Source: Actinomycetota bacterium | GTDB lineage: Bacteria > Actinomycetota > Actinomycetes > Mycobacteriales > JACQDL01 | Reading direction: 5' to 3' | Assembly: GCA_016201065.1 (NCBI GenBank) | Contig: JACQDL010000062.1 | Coordinates: 28,786-92,785, forward strand | DNA length: 64,000 nt | Shown here: positions 42,095 to 55,028 of the stretch, in pieces | Position numbering within the stretch: the first letter of the stretch is position 1 | Layout: the number at the start of each line of letters is the position of its first letter | Notes under the pieces: model-generated | Database searches by the model: none | Told to the model about the DNA's origin: nothing | The model's input: the letters and a program-made list of their open reading frames with translations, nothing else | Translations under genes and position numbers: made by a program

Positions 42095-42658
42095 GTGGCA
42101 ACGACGAACGACCTGAAGAACGGCTTGGTGCTCGCCCTCGACGGCCAGCTGTGGTCCGTGGTGGAGTTCCAGCATGTGAAGCCCGGCAAGGGCGGGGCGT
42201 TCGTCCGCACCACGCTGAAGAACGTGCTCTCCGGCAAGGTCGTCGACAAGACCTTCAACGCCGGCGTCAAGGTGGAGACCGCGACGGTGGACAAGCGGAC
42301 CATGACCTACCTCTACCGCGAGGGCACCGACTTCGTCTTCATGGACGCCGAGACCTACGACCAGATCCACGTGCCGGCCGGGACCGTCGGTGGCGCGGCG
42401 GACTACCTGCTGGAGAACGCCGAGGCCATGGTGGGGCTGCACGAGGGCAGCCCGCTGTACGTCGAGCTGCCGACCAGCGTGGAGCTGATCGTGGCGTACG
42501 CCGAGCCGGGACTGCAGGGTGACCGGTCCACCGGGGGGACCAAGCCCGCGCGGCTGGAGACCGGTGCCGAGATCCAGGTGCCGCTGTTCGTCACGATCGG
42601 CGAGAAGGTCAAGGTGGACACCAGGGACGGCCGGTACCTCGGCCGCGTGTCGGGCTGA
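42095..42658 (+). CDS. efp: Translation elongation factor P
   Basis: This 187-residue factor relieves ribosome stalling at polyproline. The three-domain beta structure is intact. The tip loop reads [15 protein letters not shown]; the lysine in PGKG is the position modified or left bare in different bacteria. Neither epmA nor earP nor a deoxyhypusine-type enzyme is in the window. The GTG start follows AAGGAAGCAGAGG at good distance. nusB begins 7 nt after the stop. Confidence 0.96.
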   Translation: MATTNDLKNGLVLALDGQLWSVVEFQHVKPGKGGAFVRTTLKNVLSGKVVDKTFNAGVKVETATVDKRTMTYLYREGTDFVFMDAETYDQIHVPAGTVGGAADYLLENAEAMVGLHEGSPLYVELPTSVELIVAYAEPGLQGDRSTGGTKPARLETGAEIQVPLFVTIGEKVKVDTRDGRYLGRVSG

Positions 42659-42665
42659 GTCCGGG

Positions 42666-43073
42666 GTGTCGGCGCGTCGCAAGGCTCGCAAGCGGGCGCT
42701 GGATGTGTTGTACGAGAGCGACCTGCGCGGCACCGACGCCGCGCGGACGGTGGCCGACCGGGTCGCCCACGGGGACCCGCCGATCTCGGACTACACGGTG
42801 ACCCTGGTGCACGGCGTGCACGCCAACCGGGCCCGGATCGACGAGATCATCGCGGCGTACGCGGAGGACTGGACCCTCGCCCGGATGCCCGCGGTGGACC
42901 GCAACATCCTCCGGCTCGGGGTCTACGAGCTGTTGTGGCGCGATGAGGTTCCCGACCTGGTGGCGATCGATGAGGCGATCGAGCTGGCCAAGGCGCTGTC
43001 CACGGACGACTCGCCGCGGTTCGTCAACGGCGTGCTGGCCAGGATCCTGCGGAGCCGGCCATTGGTCGGTTGA
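42666..43073 (+). CDS. nusB: Transcription antitermination factor NusB
   Basis: This 135-residue all-helical protein joins NusE in the antitermination complex for rRNA operons. It shows RRKARKRALDVLYESDLRG at the start, DWTLARMPAVDRNILRLGVYELLW in the middle and DEAIELAKALSTDDSPRFVNGVLARI near the end, all core NusB blocks. The GTG at 42666 follows TCCGGGG, a weak ribosome-binding sequence, with likely coupling from efp. The stop lies in a long palindrome shared with the convergent bldD gene. Confidence 0.95.
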   Translation: MSARRKARKRALDVLYESDLRGTDAARTVADRVAHGDPPISDYTVTLVHGVHANRARIDEIIAAYAEDWTLARMPAVDRNILRLGVYELLWRDEVPDLVAIDEAIELAKALSTDDSPRFVNGVLARILRSRPLVG

Positions 43074-43100
43074 CCCGATGCCGGCATCGGGTCAACCGAC
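43065..43100. terminator. 36-bp perfect palindrome between nusB and bldD
   Basis: GTCGGTTGACCCGATGCC (43065-43082) is followed directly by its exact reverse complement (43083-43100). It covers the nusB TGA and ends 5 nt before the bldD stop. In RNA from either strand it would form a strong hairpin. There is no T-tract. A bidirectional terminator is the simplest reading. Confidence 0.8.
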
Positions 43101-43105
43101 GGTGG

Positions 43106-43606
43106 TCAGGACGTCGCGTCGGCCCCGATGGCCCGGGCGTCCGCTGACAGCACGCCCCACTCGATCAGCCAGTCGGTCAGCTCGCCCGGTGAGACGTCGT
43201 AGATGATGGCCAGCGACCGCAGGTCCTCGGTCCGGATCGAGAGGACCTTGCCGTTGTAGTCGCCGCGCTGGCTCTGGATCGCCGCCGCGTACCGGGCCAG
43301 CGGGCCGGCCTTCTCCGCGGGCAGTCGGCCGAGCGTCTCCAGGTCGAGCACGATCCGGGTGGCCGGTTCGCCGCCGGCCGGTTGCCGCCCCTCGGGGAGC
43401 AGCTCGCCGACCGGGACGCCGTAGAACTCGGCGAGCTCGGCGAGCTTCTGCACGGTGACCGCCCGGTCGCCCCGCTCGTAGGACCCGACGACGACCGCCT
43501 TCCACCTGCCCTGGGACTTCTTCTCCACGCCGTGCAGGGAGAGCCCCTGCTGGGTGCGGATCGCCCGCAGGCGAGCACCCAGGGACTTCGCATAGTCGCT
43601 TGTCAT
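43106..43606 (-). CDS. bldD: BldD-type developmental regulator
   Basis: This 166-residue regulator has an N-terminal XRE-type helix-turn-helix domain (residues 8-70) and a C-terminal domain. The latter carries RGD-x8-RxxD exactly: Arg114-Gly-Asp116, then Arg125 and Asp128. In Streptomyces BldD this motif binds a tetramer of cyclic di-GMP that dimerises the protein and represses sporulation genes. The residue numbers agree with that protein as I know it. The ATG at 43606 follows GGAG 10 nt upstream. The location beside nusB and pyrR matches Streptomyces. Autoregulation is suggested by its promoter. Confidence 0.93.
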   Translation of the reverse strand: MTSDYAKSLGARLRAIRTQQGLSLHGVEKKSQGRWKAVVVGSYERGDRAVTVQKLAELAEFYGVPVGELLPEGRQPAGGEPATRIVLDLETLGRLPAEKAGPLARYAAAIQSQRGDYNGKVLSIRTEDLRSLAIIYDVSPGELTDWLIEWGVLSADARAIGADATS

Positions 43607-43680
43607 GTTGTCTCGCTCCATCGTGAGTCTGCCGGCTTGTGGCCGGTGTGACCGAGCCGCCTGCCCATCCAGCGACTACA

Positions 43681-43717
43681 GAGAGTGACCGTATACGGAG
43701 AGTGATTCCCGGGTCAA
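43681..43717 (-). promoter_or_regulatory. bldD promoter with repeated BldD-like half-sites
   Basis: On the minus strand, TTGACC (43717-43712), a 16-nt spacer and TATACG (43695-43690) form a good promoter. On the plus strand GAGAGTGA occurs at 43698-43705, inside the spacer, and at 43681-43688, just past the -10. GAGTGA fits the GNGTNA half of the published BldD consensus. This would allow autorepression. Confidence 0.55.
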
Positions 43718-43808
43718 GCGAAACCACCCAACTCGGGGAGTACGTCCTGCCGCGCTGGCGCTTTGCTACCGTGCTCGGACAGGCAAACATCCGCGCGTCC
43801 TTTAATGA

Positions 43809-43826
43809 CCCGTCCAGTGAGGCGGG
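43809..43826 (+). promoter_or_regulatory. PyrR-binding RNA hairpin in the pyr operon leader
   Basis: CCCG-UCCAGUGAGG-CGGG folds as a 4-bp stem with a 10-nt loop whose sequence fits the PyrR recognition consensus UCCnGnGAGG. The 3' stem merges into GGGGAAGGGG, the probable ribosome-binding region 10-19 nt before the pyrR start. Binding of PyrR-UMP here would block translation, as described for mycobacterial pyr mRNA. Confidence 0.75.
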
Positions 43827-43842
43827 GAAGGGGTCGGAGAGT

Positions 43843-44445
43843 ATGACGACGCAGTCATCGGTGCCGCACGCGACCTTGCGGTCGCTGCTGGACGCGGCCG
43901 GGTTGGCGCGAGTGGTCGATCGGATCGCGCACCAGATCCTGGAGAAGGCCGACGGCGCCCGGGACACGGTGCTGCTGGGCATCCCGACCCGGGGCACCTT
44001 CCTGGCCAGGAGGCTGGCCGACCGGATCGGTTCCTTCGAGGGAACCGCGCCGCGCGTCGGCTCGCTGGACATCACCCTCTACCGGGACGACCTGCGGCTG
44101 CGCGGCGTCCGGGTGCTGGCGGAGACCTCGCTGCCCGCCGGTGGTCTCGACGGGGCGCTCGTGGTGCTCGTCGACGACGTGCTCTACTCCGGCCGCACCG
44201 TGCGGGCCGCGCTGGACGCGTTACGTGACGTGGGCCGGCCACGCACCGTCCAGCTCGCCGTCCTGGTCGACCGGGGTCACCGGGAGCTGCCGATCAGGGC
44301 CGACTACGTGGGCAAGAACATCCCGACCGCGAAGTCCGAGCAGGTCCTGGTCCGGCTCGTCGAGGTGGACGGTCAGGACGCCGTGCTGCTCGGCGCCGCC
44401 GGCCGGGCAGACGCCGCCGGCCCGGCAGAGGCGGAGACCCCGTGA
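43843..44445 (+). CDS. pyrR: Pyrimidine operon regulator PyrR / uracil phosphoribosyltransferase-like
   Basis: This 200-residue member of the phosphoribosyltransferase fold senses UMP/UTP and binds pyr mRNA. The PRPP loop is [19 protein letters not shown] (about 107-125), with [15 protein letters not shown] and [11 protein letters not shown] before it and [22 protein letters not shown] after it, all PyrR blocks. It heads the UMP operon, behind a matching RNA hairpin. The ATG at 43843 was chosen because of the nearby purine-rich sequence and the conserved region that follows; longer in-frame starts run through the leader. Confidence 0.95.
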   Translation: MTTQSSVPHATLRSLLDAAGLARVVDRIAHQILEKADGARDTVLLGIPTRGTFLARRLADRIGSFEGTAPRVGSLDITLYRDDLRLRGVRVLAETSLPAGGLDGALVVLVDDVLYSGRTVRAALDALRDVGRPRTVQLAVLVDRGHRELPIRADYVGKNIPTAKSEQVLVRLVEVDGQDAVLLGAAGRADAAGPAEAETP

Positions 44446-45374
44446 AGCGGCACCTGCTCTCCGCCGCCGACCTCTCCCGGGACGACGCGCTCGCCGTGCT
44501 GGATACCGCCGAGCAGATGGACCGGGCCCTGGCGGGCCGGGAGGTCAAGAAGCTGCCGACGTTGCGCGGCCGGACCGTGGTCAACCTCTTCTTCGAGGAT
44601 TCCACCCGCACCCGCACCTCCTTCGAGGTGGCGGCCAAGCGGCTGTCCGCCGATGTGATCAACTTCTCGGCGAGGGGCTCCAGCGTCTCCAAGGGCGAGT
44701 CCCTCAAGGACACCGCGCTGACCCTGGAGGCGCTGGGCGCCGACGGGGTGGTGGTCCGGCACTGGGCCTCCGGTGCGCCGCACCGCCTCGCCGGCTGGGT
44801 CGCCGGGTCGGTGCTCAACGCGGGCGACGGCACCCACGAGCACCCGACCCAGGCGCTGCTGGACGCCTTCACGATCCGGCGCCGCCTGGGTCGCATCGAC
44901 GGGCTGCGGGTGGCCGTCGTCGGCGACGTGCTGCACTCCCGGGTGGCGCGCTCCAACGTGCTGCTGCTGGCGACCCTCGGTGCCGAGGTGACCGTGGTGG
45001 CGCCGCCGACGCTGCTCCCGGTGGGGCTGCACGGGTGGCCGGTCGCGGTGTCCTACGAGCTGGACGCCGTGCTGCCCAAGGTGGACGTGTGCATGCTGCT
45101 GCGGGTGCAGGCGGAGCGGATGAGCTCCTCGTACTTCCCCAGCGCGCGCGAGTACAGCCGGCGGTACGGGCTGGACACCCGGCGGCTGGGCCTGCTGCCC
45201 GAGCACGCGATCGTGATGCACCCCGGACCGATGAACCGGGGCATGGAGATCTCCGCCGAGGTGGCCGACCATCCGTCCCGCTCCACCGTCGTGGAGCAGG
45301 TGGCAAACGGGGTGAGCGTCCGGATGGCGGTGCTGTACCTGCTGCTGGCCGGCAGAGCCGAGGGGGGGCTGTGA
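44442..45374 (+). CDS. pyrB: Aspartate carbamoyltransferase catalytic subunit
   Basis: This 310-residue enzyme catalyses the committed step of pyrimidine synthesis. It has the carbamoyl-phosphate motif STRTRTSFE (about 52-60), the KGESLKDT loop (about 84-91) with the mobile active-site lysine, and EHPTQALLD (about 134-142). [13 protein letters not shown] and [11 protein letters not shown] follow near the C-terminus. It overlaps pyrR and pyrC by four bases each. No pyrI regulatory subunit is present, as expected in actinobacteria. Confidence 0.96.
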   Translation: MKRHLLSAADLSRDDALAVLDTAEQMDRALAGREVKKLPTLRGRTVVNLFFEDSTRTRTSFEVAAKRLSADVINFSARGSSVSKGESLKDTALTLEALGADGVVVRHWASGAPHRLAGWVAGSVLNAGDGTHEHPTQALLDAFTIRRRLGRIDGLRVAVVGDVLHSRVARSNVLLLATLGAEVTVVAPPTLLPVGLHGWPVAVSYELDAVLPKVDVCMLLRVQAERMSSSYFPSAREYSRRYGLDTRRLGLLPEHAIVMHPGPMNRGMEISAEVADHPSRSTVVEQVANGVSVRMAVLYLLLAGRAEGGL

Positions 45375-46656
45375 CCAGCTGGTTGATCAAGGGTGTCCGG
45401 CCGTACGGCGAGGAGCCGGTGGACCTCCTGCTCTCCGGCGGGGTGATCGCCGAGGTGGGGAGCGGGGTGTCCGCGGCCGGTGCGCAGCGGCTCGACGCCG
45501 ACGGGCTGGTCGCCCTGCCCGGCCTGGTGGACCTGCACACCCACCTGCGCGAGCCGGGGCGGGAGGACGCCGAGACCGTGCTGACCGGCACCCGGGCCGC
45601 GGCCCTGGGTGGCTACACCGCGGTCTTCGCGATGGCCAACACCGACCCGGTCGCCGACACCGCGGGAGTCGTGGAGCAGGTGTGGCGGCTCGGCCGGGAG
45701 GCGGGCCTCGCCGACGTGTTCCCGGTCGGCGCGGTCACCGTCGGGCTGGTCGGCCAGCGGCTGGCCGAGCTCGGCGCCATGGCGGACTCGGCCGCCGGCG
45801 TCCGGGTCTTCTCCGACGACGGGCGGTGCGTGGCCGACCCGGCGCTGATGCGGCGGGCGCTGGAGTACGTCAAGGCGTTCGACGGCGTGATCGCCCAGCA
45901 CGCCGAGGAACCCCGGCTGACCGAGGGCGCGCAGCTCAACGAGGGTGTGTGGTCGGCCCGGCTCGGGCTGGCCGGGTGGCCGGCCGCCGCCGAGGAGGCC
46001 ATCATCGCCCGGGACGCGCTGCTGGCGGGGCATGTCGGGTCCCGGCTGCACGTCTGCCACGTCTCGACCGCCGGCAGCGTGGAGATCCTGCGTTGGGCGA
46101 GGTCCAAGGGGTTCCGGGTCACCGCCGAGGTCACCCCGCACCACCTGCTGCTCACCGATGAGCTGGCCGCCGGCTACGACCCGGTCTACAAGGTCAACCC
46201 GCCGCTGCGCACCGAGGCGGACACCGCCGCCCTGCGTGCCGCGCTCGCCGAGGGGGTGATCGACTGCGTGGCGACGGACCACGCCCCGCACGCCCTGGAG
46301 GACAAGGAGACCGAGTGGGCGGTGGCCCGCCCCGGAATGCTCGGGCTGGAGACCGCCCTGTCGGTGGTCGTGCAGACGATGCTGCAGCCGGGGCTGCTGG
46401 GCTGGCGGGGCATCGCCGACCGGATGAGCGCGGCGCCGGCCCGGATCGGGTCAGCCGGCGGTCACGGCCACGACCTGGCGGTGGGCCAGCCGGCCACCCT
46501 CGTGCTCGTCGATCCCGAGGCGCGGTGGACGGTCGACCCGGGCCGGTCGGCCAGCCGGAGTCGCAACACCCCGTTCGCCGGGCGCGAGCTGCCGGCCCGG
46601 GTCATCGCGACGTTCCTGCGCGGCGTACCGACCGTGCTCGACGGCAAGGCCCAACG

Positions 46657-46660
<4 letters not shown>
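45371..46660 (+). CDS. pyrC: Dihydroorotase (class I)
   Basis: This 429-residue amidohydrolase has [10 protein letters not shown] (metal ligands His, His; about residues 56-65), a second histidine-rich block in [13 protein letters not shown] (about 228-240), HH in [10 protein letters not shown], and the catalytic aspartate in CVATDHAPH (about 300-308). A C-terminal beta-sandwich with [12 protein letters not shown] closes it. It is coupled to pyrB (GTGA), and its own stop lies in a triplicated 15-bp repeat that also supplies possible carA starts. Confidence 0.95.
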
Positions 46661-47811
<1,151 letters not shown>

Positions 47812-47827
47812 TGGGGGGTCGTCGCTG

Positions 47828-51168
<3,341 letters not shown>

Positions 51169-51172
<4 letters not shown>

Positions 51173-52206
51173 GCGGCTGGTACGAGCGGGTCGCCCGACC
51201 GGTCCTGTTCCGGTCCGGGGGCGGCGACGCCGAGGCGGCGCACGAGCGGGTGCTGCGCTGGCTCGCCCGGGTGGATCGGCAGCCGCTGCCCCGCGCCGTG
51301 GCCGCCGGCGTGGCCCGGCGCCGGCACGGCGCGGGGGAGGAGCGCACCGTGTTCGGCGTCCGGTTCCCCGGCCCGGTGGGGCTCGCCGCCGGGATGGACA
51401 AGGACGGCGTGGCGCTGCGGGCCTGGCCGGCGTTCGGGTTCGGGTTCATCGAGGTGGGCACGGTGACCGGGCGGGCGCAGCCCGGCAACCCGAGGCCACG
51501 GCTGTTCCGGCTGCCGGCGAGCGAGGCGGTGATCAACCGGATGGGGTTCAACAACGCCGGCGCTGCGGCGTTGGCCGGCCGGCTTGCCGCGATCGGACCG
51601 CTGTCGGTGCCGGTCGGGGTCAGCCTCGGCAAGGCGAAGGTGACCCCGCTGGCCGACGCGGTGGGGGACTACCTGGTGTCGCTGCGGCTGCTGGCGCCGT
51701 TCGCCGACTACCTCGCGGTCAATGTCAGCTCGCCGAACACCCCGGGGCTGCGCAACCTCCAGGACCGGGCGCACCTGGCGACGCTGCTCGACGCGCTCAG
51801 GACGGAGACCGCGCGACCGCTCCTGGTGAAGATCGCGCCGGACCTCGCTGAGCCCGCGATCGCCGAACTGCTGGAGGTCTGCCTGGCCAGCCGGGTGGAC
51901 GGCATCATCGCGACGAACACGACGACCCGGCGGGGCGGGGTGGCCGCCGGGGACTCGGAGCTGGCGGCGGAGGCGGGGGGGCTGTCCGGGCGGCCGCTGG
52001 GCGCGCGCGCCCGCGAGGTGGTGCGCTTCGTGCACGCCGAGACGGGGGGACGGCTGCCGATCATCGGCGTCGGTGGCATCATGTCGGCCGACGATGCGGC
52101 ACTGATGGTGGACGCCGGTGCCAGCCTGGTGCAGCTCTACACCGGCGTGCTCTACCGGGGTCCCCGGCTGGTCCGCGAGGTCACCCGTCGCCTCTCCAGC
52201 GGTTGA
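51169..52206 (+). CDS. pyrD: Dihydroorotate dehydrogenase (quinone), class 2
   Basis: This 345-residue membrane-associated flavoenzyme oxidises dihydroorotate to orotate with quinone. It has the N-terminal helical quinone-tunnel extension of class 2 ([20 protein letters not shown]), [10 protein letters not shown] for FMN and substrate, NRMGFNNAG, and the catalytic serine in [11 protein letters not shown], the class 2 base. The glycine-rich [13 protein letters not shown] near the end binds the FMN phosphate. It is coupled to carB. pyrF starts 61 nt after its stop. Confidence 0.95.
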
Positions 52207-52267
52207 GCCGTACGGCGCGGGCACGGGTGTGGGCACGGCAGGCGGCGACGGCGGAGGGAACGGCGGC

Positions 52268-53107
52268 ATGGTCGAGGCGTTCGGGTCGCGGCTGCATGCG
52301 GCGCTGGTCCGCCGCGGCCCGCTCTGCGTCGGCATCGATCCCCACCCGGAGCTGCTGGCGGCGTGGCGGGTCGGCTCGGACGTGGCCGGCCTGGAACGGT
52401 TCACCCTCGGCGCGGTCGAGGCGCTGGCCGACCGGGTCGCGGTGGTCAAGCCGCAGGCGGCGTTCTTCGAGCGGTACGGCGCGCGGGGGATCGCCGTGCT
52501 GGAGCGGGTGATCGCCGCCGCCCGGGCGGCGGGTGCGCTGGTGCTGGTCGACGCCAAGCGGGGGGACATCGGCAGCACCGTGGCGGCGTACGCGCAGGCG
52601 TATCTCGACCCAGCCAGCCCGCTGGCTGGTGACGCGGTCACCGCGAGCCCCTACCTGGGCTTCGGCTCGCTCGCCCCGATGGTCGAGGCGGCCCGGGTGC
52701 ACGGCACCGGCGTTTTCGTGCTCGCGTTGACCTCCAACCCGGAGGGTGCCGGCGTGCAGCGGGCCATCGGTCCCGACGGTCGGATGGTGGCGCAGGCCAT
52801 TGTCGACGGTGCCGGTGAGGCGAACGCGGGCGCCGCGCCGCTGGGTTCGATCGGGGTGGTGATCGGGGCGACGGTCGGTCCCACCGGGCTCGATCTGGGC
52901 CAGCTGAACGGCCCGGTCCTGGTCCCCGGGCTGGGCGCGCAGGGCGGTACGGCGTCCGACCTGCGCACGGTCTTCGGGCCGCATCATCCGGTCGTGGTGC
53001 CGGCGACGTCCCGCGAGGTCCTGCGGCACGGACCCGACGCGGCCGCGCTCCGCGCCGCCGCCGGGGCGATGGCGGCCGCGCTGCGGGACGTCGTCGACCC
53101 GCGCTGA
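52268..53107 (+). CDS. pyrF: Orotidine 5'-phosphate decarboxylase (type 2)
   Basis: This 279-residue enzyme makes UMP, the end of the pathway encoded here. The catalytic Asp-Lys-Asp set is in [13 protein letters not shown] (about 96-108), and [13 protein letters not shown] and [15 protein letters not shown] are typical of the longer type 2 PyrF found in actinobacteria. ATG 52268 lies about 10 nt after GGAGGG; this fits the conserved start better than an upstream extension in the same frame. It is the last gene of the pyr operon. Confidence 0.94.
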   Translation: MVEAFGSRLHAALVRRGPLCVGIDPHPELLAAWRVGSDVAGLERFTLGAVEALADRVAVVKPQAAFFERYGARGIAVLERVIAAARAAGALVLVDAKRGDIGSTVAAYAQAYLDPASPLAGDAVTASPYLGFGSLAPMVEAARVHGTGVFVLALTSNPEGAGVQRAIGPDGRMVAQAIVDGAGEANAGAAPLGSIGVVIGATVGPTGLDLGQLNGPVLVPGLGAQGGTASDLRTVFGPHHPVVVPATSREVLRHGPDAAALRAAAGAMAAALRDVVDPR

Positions 53108-53124
53108 CCCACCCGCCCCGCCAC

Positions 53125-53169
53125 CAAGATCACGTCGGTAATCAAGATCACGAAATTATGTTGATCTTG
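53125..53169. repeat. AT-rich patch with direct and inverted CAAGATCA repeats after pyrF
   Basis: CAAGATCACG occurs at 53125-53134 and 53143-53152, and TGATCTTG at 53162-53169 is the inverse of CAAGATCA. The patch is markedly AT-richer than the surroundings. A hairpin from 53143 to 53169 (8-bp stem) could end the pyr operon, or the repeats could bind a regulator. Confidence 0.6.
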
Positions 53170-53177
53170 CTGTCCGA

Positions 53178-53221
53178 TGGACCATAGCTTTTGAATGCCG
53201 TACACTTTGTCACACAAAGTG
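53178..53221 (+). promoter_or_regulatory. Promoter and operator of the winged-helix regulator
   Basis: TGGACC (53178-53183), 17 nt, and TACACT (53201-53206) form a plausible promoter. The perfect inverted repeat CACTTTGT-cac-ACAAAGTG (53203-53221) overlaps the -10 and the expected transcription start, 38 nt before the ATG. This is the usual position for an autorepressor. Confidence 0.6.
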
Positions 53222-53259
53222 ATCATCCAGATCCCCGAACCAGAGAGACCCATCCGTCA

Positions 53260-53622
53260 ATGCCCAAGCACCCCGCGCTCTCCGTCGACGACCGCATCCA
53301 CCAGCGAACCCGGCTGGCGATCGTCGCCGTCCTGGCCGGCCAGCAGCGGGCCGAGTTCCTGGCGCTGCGGGAGGTGCTCGGGCTGACCGACGGGAACCTC
53401 TCCCGGCATCTGAGGGTGCTCGAGGACGCCGGCTTCGTGCGGCTGGAGAAGGCGTTTGTGGACCGGCGCCCGAAGACGTGGGTGCGGCTGACCGAGCGGG
53501 GGGTGCAGGCATACGCGGCGGAGATCGAGACGTTGCGCCGGATCGTCGCACAGGCCCGGGTGCCGCGACCGCCGGCGGGTGAGGCGGTCACCCGAGCGGT
53601 GACGGAAGGGACGCCGGAATAG
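53260..53622 (+). CDS. Winged-helix transcriptional regulator (HTH_34/MarR-like)
   Basis: This 120-residue protein consists almost only of a winged helix: DDRIHQRTRLAIVAVLA (helix 1), FLALREVLGLTDGNLSRHLRVLEDAGFVRLEK (recognition region) and DRRPKTWVRLTERGVQAYAAEI (wing and last helix). The LTDGNLSxHLxxLE pattern with RRPxTW is that of the small winged-helix domain proteins often paired with a membrane partner; no partner is adjacent here. The ATG at 53260 is about 12 nt after AGAGAG. It has its own palindromic operator and a strong terminator, so it is a stand-alone unit inserted between pyrF and mihF. Confidence 0.85.
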   Translation: MPKHPALSVDDRIHQRTRLAIVAVLAGQQRAEFLALREVLGLTDGNLSRHLRVLEDAGFVRLEKAFVDRRPKTWVRLTERGVQAYAAEIETLRRIVAQARVPRPPAGEAVTRAVTEGTPE

Positions 53623-53655
53623 GCTGCGGAAGCGCCTGATTCGGACCGATACACG

Positions 53656-53686
53656 CCCTTCCCCGGCGCGCCGCGCCGGGGAAGGG
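53656..53686 (+). terminator. Strong hairpin after the winged-helix gene
   Basis: CCCTTCCCCGGCGC-gcc-GCGCCGGGGAAGGG has perfect 14-bp arms and a 3-nt loop, 33 nt after the stop codon. It has no U-tract, as is common for actinobacterial terminators. It separates this gene from the mihF promoter. Confidence 0.75.
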
Positions 53687-53697
53687 GACCCCGCTCG

Positions 53698-53726
53698 TTG
53701 CCGTCGGGTGGCGGACTCGCTAGGTT
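53698..53726 (+). promoter_or_regulatory. Promoter of mihF
   Basis: TTGCCG (53698-53703), a 17-nt spacer and TAGGTT (53721-53726) match a housekeeping promoter. Transcription would start near 53733, leaving a leader of about 60 nt before the mihF GTG. Confidence 0.6.
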
Positions 53727-53791
53727 GCGCAGCACGTGGGGTCGATGACTCCGCGATCCGATATCCCAACGAGCAGACCGAGGTGAATCGC

Positions 53792-54124
53792 GTGGCGCTG
53801 CCGCCCCTGACTCCGGAGCAGCGAGCTGCTGCACTCGAGAAGGCCGCTGTCGCGCGCAAGGCGCGCGCCGAACTGAAGGAGCGGCTCAAGCGGAACGGCA
53901 CGTCCCTTGCCGAAGTACTCGCCGCGGGCGAGACCGACGATATCGTCGGCAAGATGCGGGTCTCCGCCGTCCTCGAGGCTCTTCCCGGCGTGGGCAAGGT
54001 CCGCGCAGCGAAGATCATGGAGCGGCTCGACATCTCCCCCACCCGGCGGGTTCGTGGCCTGGGTGCCAAGCAACGCAGTGCGTTGACGCACGAGTTCAAA
54101 GCCGGTGACGGCGCTGGGGACTGA
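53792..54124 (+). CDS. mihF: Integration host factor, actinobacterial type
   Basis: This 110-residue nucleoid-associated protein is the actinobacterial IHF (mIHF/sIHF), unrelated to E. coli IHF. It opens [27 protein letters not shown] as one long helix, then has [26 protein letters not shown], a helix-two-turns-helix DNA-binding module, and [16 protein letters not shown]. It compacts DNA and is needed for phage integration in mycobacteria. The GTG at 53792 fits the family start. Its 3' end overlaps gmk by 20 nt, as commonly seen for this pair. Confidence 0.94.
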   Translation: MALPPLTPEQRAAALEKAAVARKARAELKERLKRNGTSLAEVLAAGETDDIVGKMRVSAVLEALPGVGKVRAAKIMERLDISPTRRVRGLGAKQRSALTHEFKAGDGAGD

Positions 54125-54752
54125 CCTCGGCGGCCGGGCGGGCGGCTCGCTTCCGGGCGGCCCGCCACCGGACGGCTCGGCCCTGCGGGCGCGGCTCACC
54201 GTGCTGTCGGGGCCGTCGGGAGTCGGCAAGGGCACCGTGATCGCTGCGGTGCGGCGCCGGCACCCACAGGCGTGGGTGTCTGTCTCCTACACCACCCGCC
54301 CGCCGAGGGCGGGGGAGGTGGAGGGCGTGCAGTACCACTTCGCCAGCCGGGAGGAGTTCGGGCGGATGGTGGACGCCGGCGGGTTCCTGGAGTGGGCGGA
54401 GTTCGCCGGTAACCTCTACGGCACACCCCGGCAACCGGTGCTTGACCAGCTCGCCCGCGGGGTGCCCGCCGTTCTTGAGATCGAGCTGCAGGGCGCCCGC
54501 CAGGTTAAGAAGGCGATGCCCGGGGCGCGGTTCGTGCTGCTCGCGCCACCATCCTGGCAGGAGCTGGAACGCCGGCTGGTCGGCCGGGACACCGAGACCG
54601 CCGAGGCGTGGCAGGTCAGGCTCGACCAGGCCCGGGTGGAGCTGGCCGCCGAGGCGGAGTTCGACGCGGTCATCATCAACGATGATGTCGGGCGGGCCGC
54701 CGACCAGTTGGTAGAGTTGCTGCGTTCCCCATTGCTGACCCGAGAAGGTTGA
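54105..54752 (+). CDS. gmk: Guanylate kinase
   Basis: This 215-residue kinase phosphorylates GMP to GDP. The P-loop is [10 protein letters not shown] (about 35-44), the GMP site is [20 protein letters not shown] (about 60-79) with [15 protein letters not shown] following, and [17 protein letters not shown] is the Walker B region. The N-terminal 25 residues are glycine/proline-rich and not conserved; GTG 54105 lies within mihF and could be replaced by a later start. The rpoZ gene follows after 5 nt. Confidence 0.94.
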   Translation: MTALGTDLGGRAGGSLPGGPPPDGSALRARLTVLSGPSGVGKGTVIAAVRRRHPQAWVSVSYTTRPPRAGEVEGVQYHFASREEFGRMVDAGGFLEWAEFAGNLYGTPRQPVLDQLARGVPAVLEIELQGARQVKKAMPGARFVLLAPPSWQELERRLVGRDTETAEAWQVRLDQARVELAAEAEFDAVIINDDVGRAADQLVELLRSPLLTREG

Positions 54753-54757
54753 GCTGC

Positions 54758-55021
54758 GTGTCCGGTACCACCGCGACCCCTGAGGGCATCACCAACCCGC
54801 CGATCGACGAGTTGCTGGCGAAGACGAGCTCGAAGTACGGCCTGGTCATCTACGGCGCCAAGCGGGCGCGCCAGATCAACGCCTACTACGGCCAGCTCGG
54901 TGAGGGGCTGCTGGAGTACGCCGGCCCGCTGGTGGACACCTCGCCGCAGGAGAAGCCGCTGTCGATCGCGCTCCGCGAGATCAACGAGGGCATGCTCATC
55001 TGCGAGCCGATCGAGGCCTGA
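54758..55021 (+). CDS. rpoZ: RNA polymerase omega subunit
   Basis: This 87-residue subunit assists beta' folding and binds ppGpp in some bacteria. [31 protein letters not shown] is the core omega motif, and the C-terminus with [15 protein letters not shown] is typical of actinobacteria. GTG 54758 follows GAGAAGG. Neighbours gmk and coaBC are the standard arrangement. The residue lysine/arginine set of the KRARQI stretch is intact. Confidence 0.95.
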   Translation: MSGTTATPEGITNPPIDELLAKTSSKYGLVIYGAKRARQINAYYGQLGEGLLEYAGPLVDTSPQEKPLSIALREINEGMLICEPIEA

Positions 55022-55028
55022 TCCGGCG

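Noticed and set aside
43639..43842. Longer N-terminus for PyrR
   Set aside because: The in-frame extension runs through the bldD promoter and the PyrR hairpin, has no conserved sequence and lacks a ribosome-binding site.
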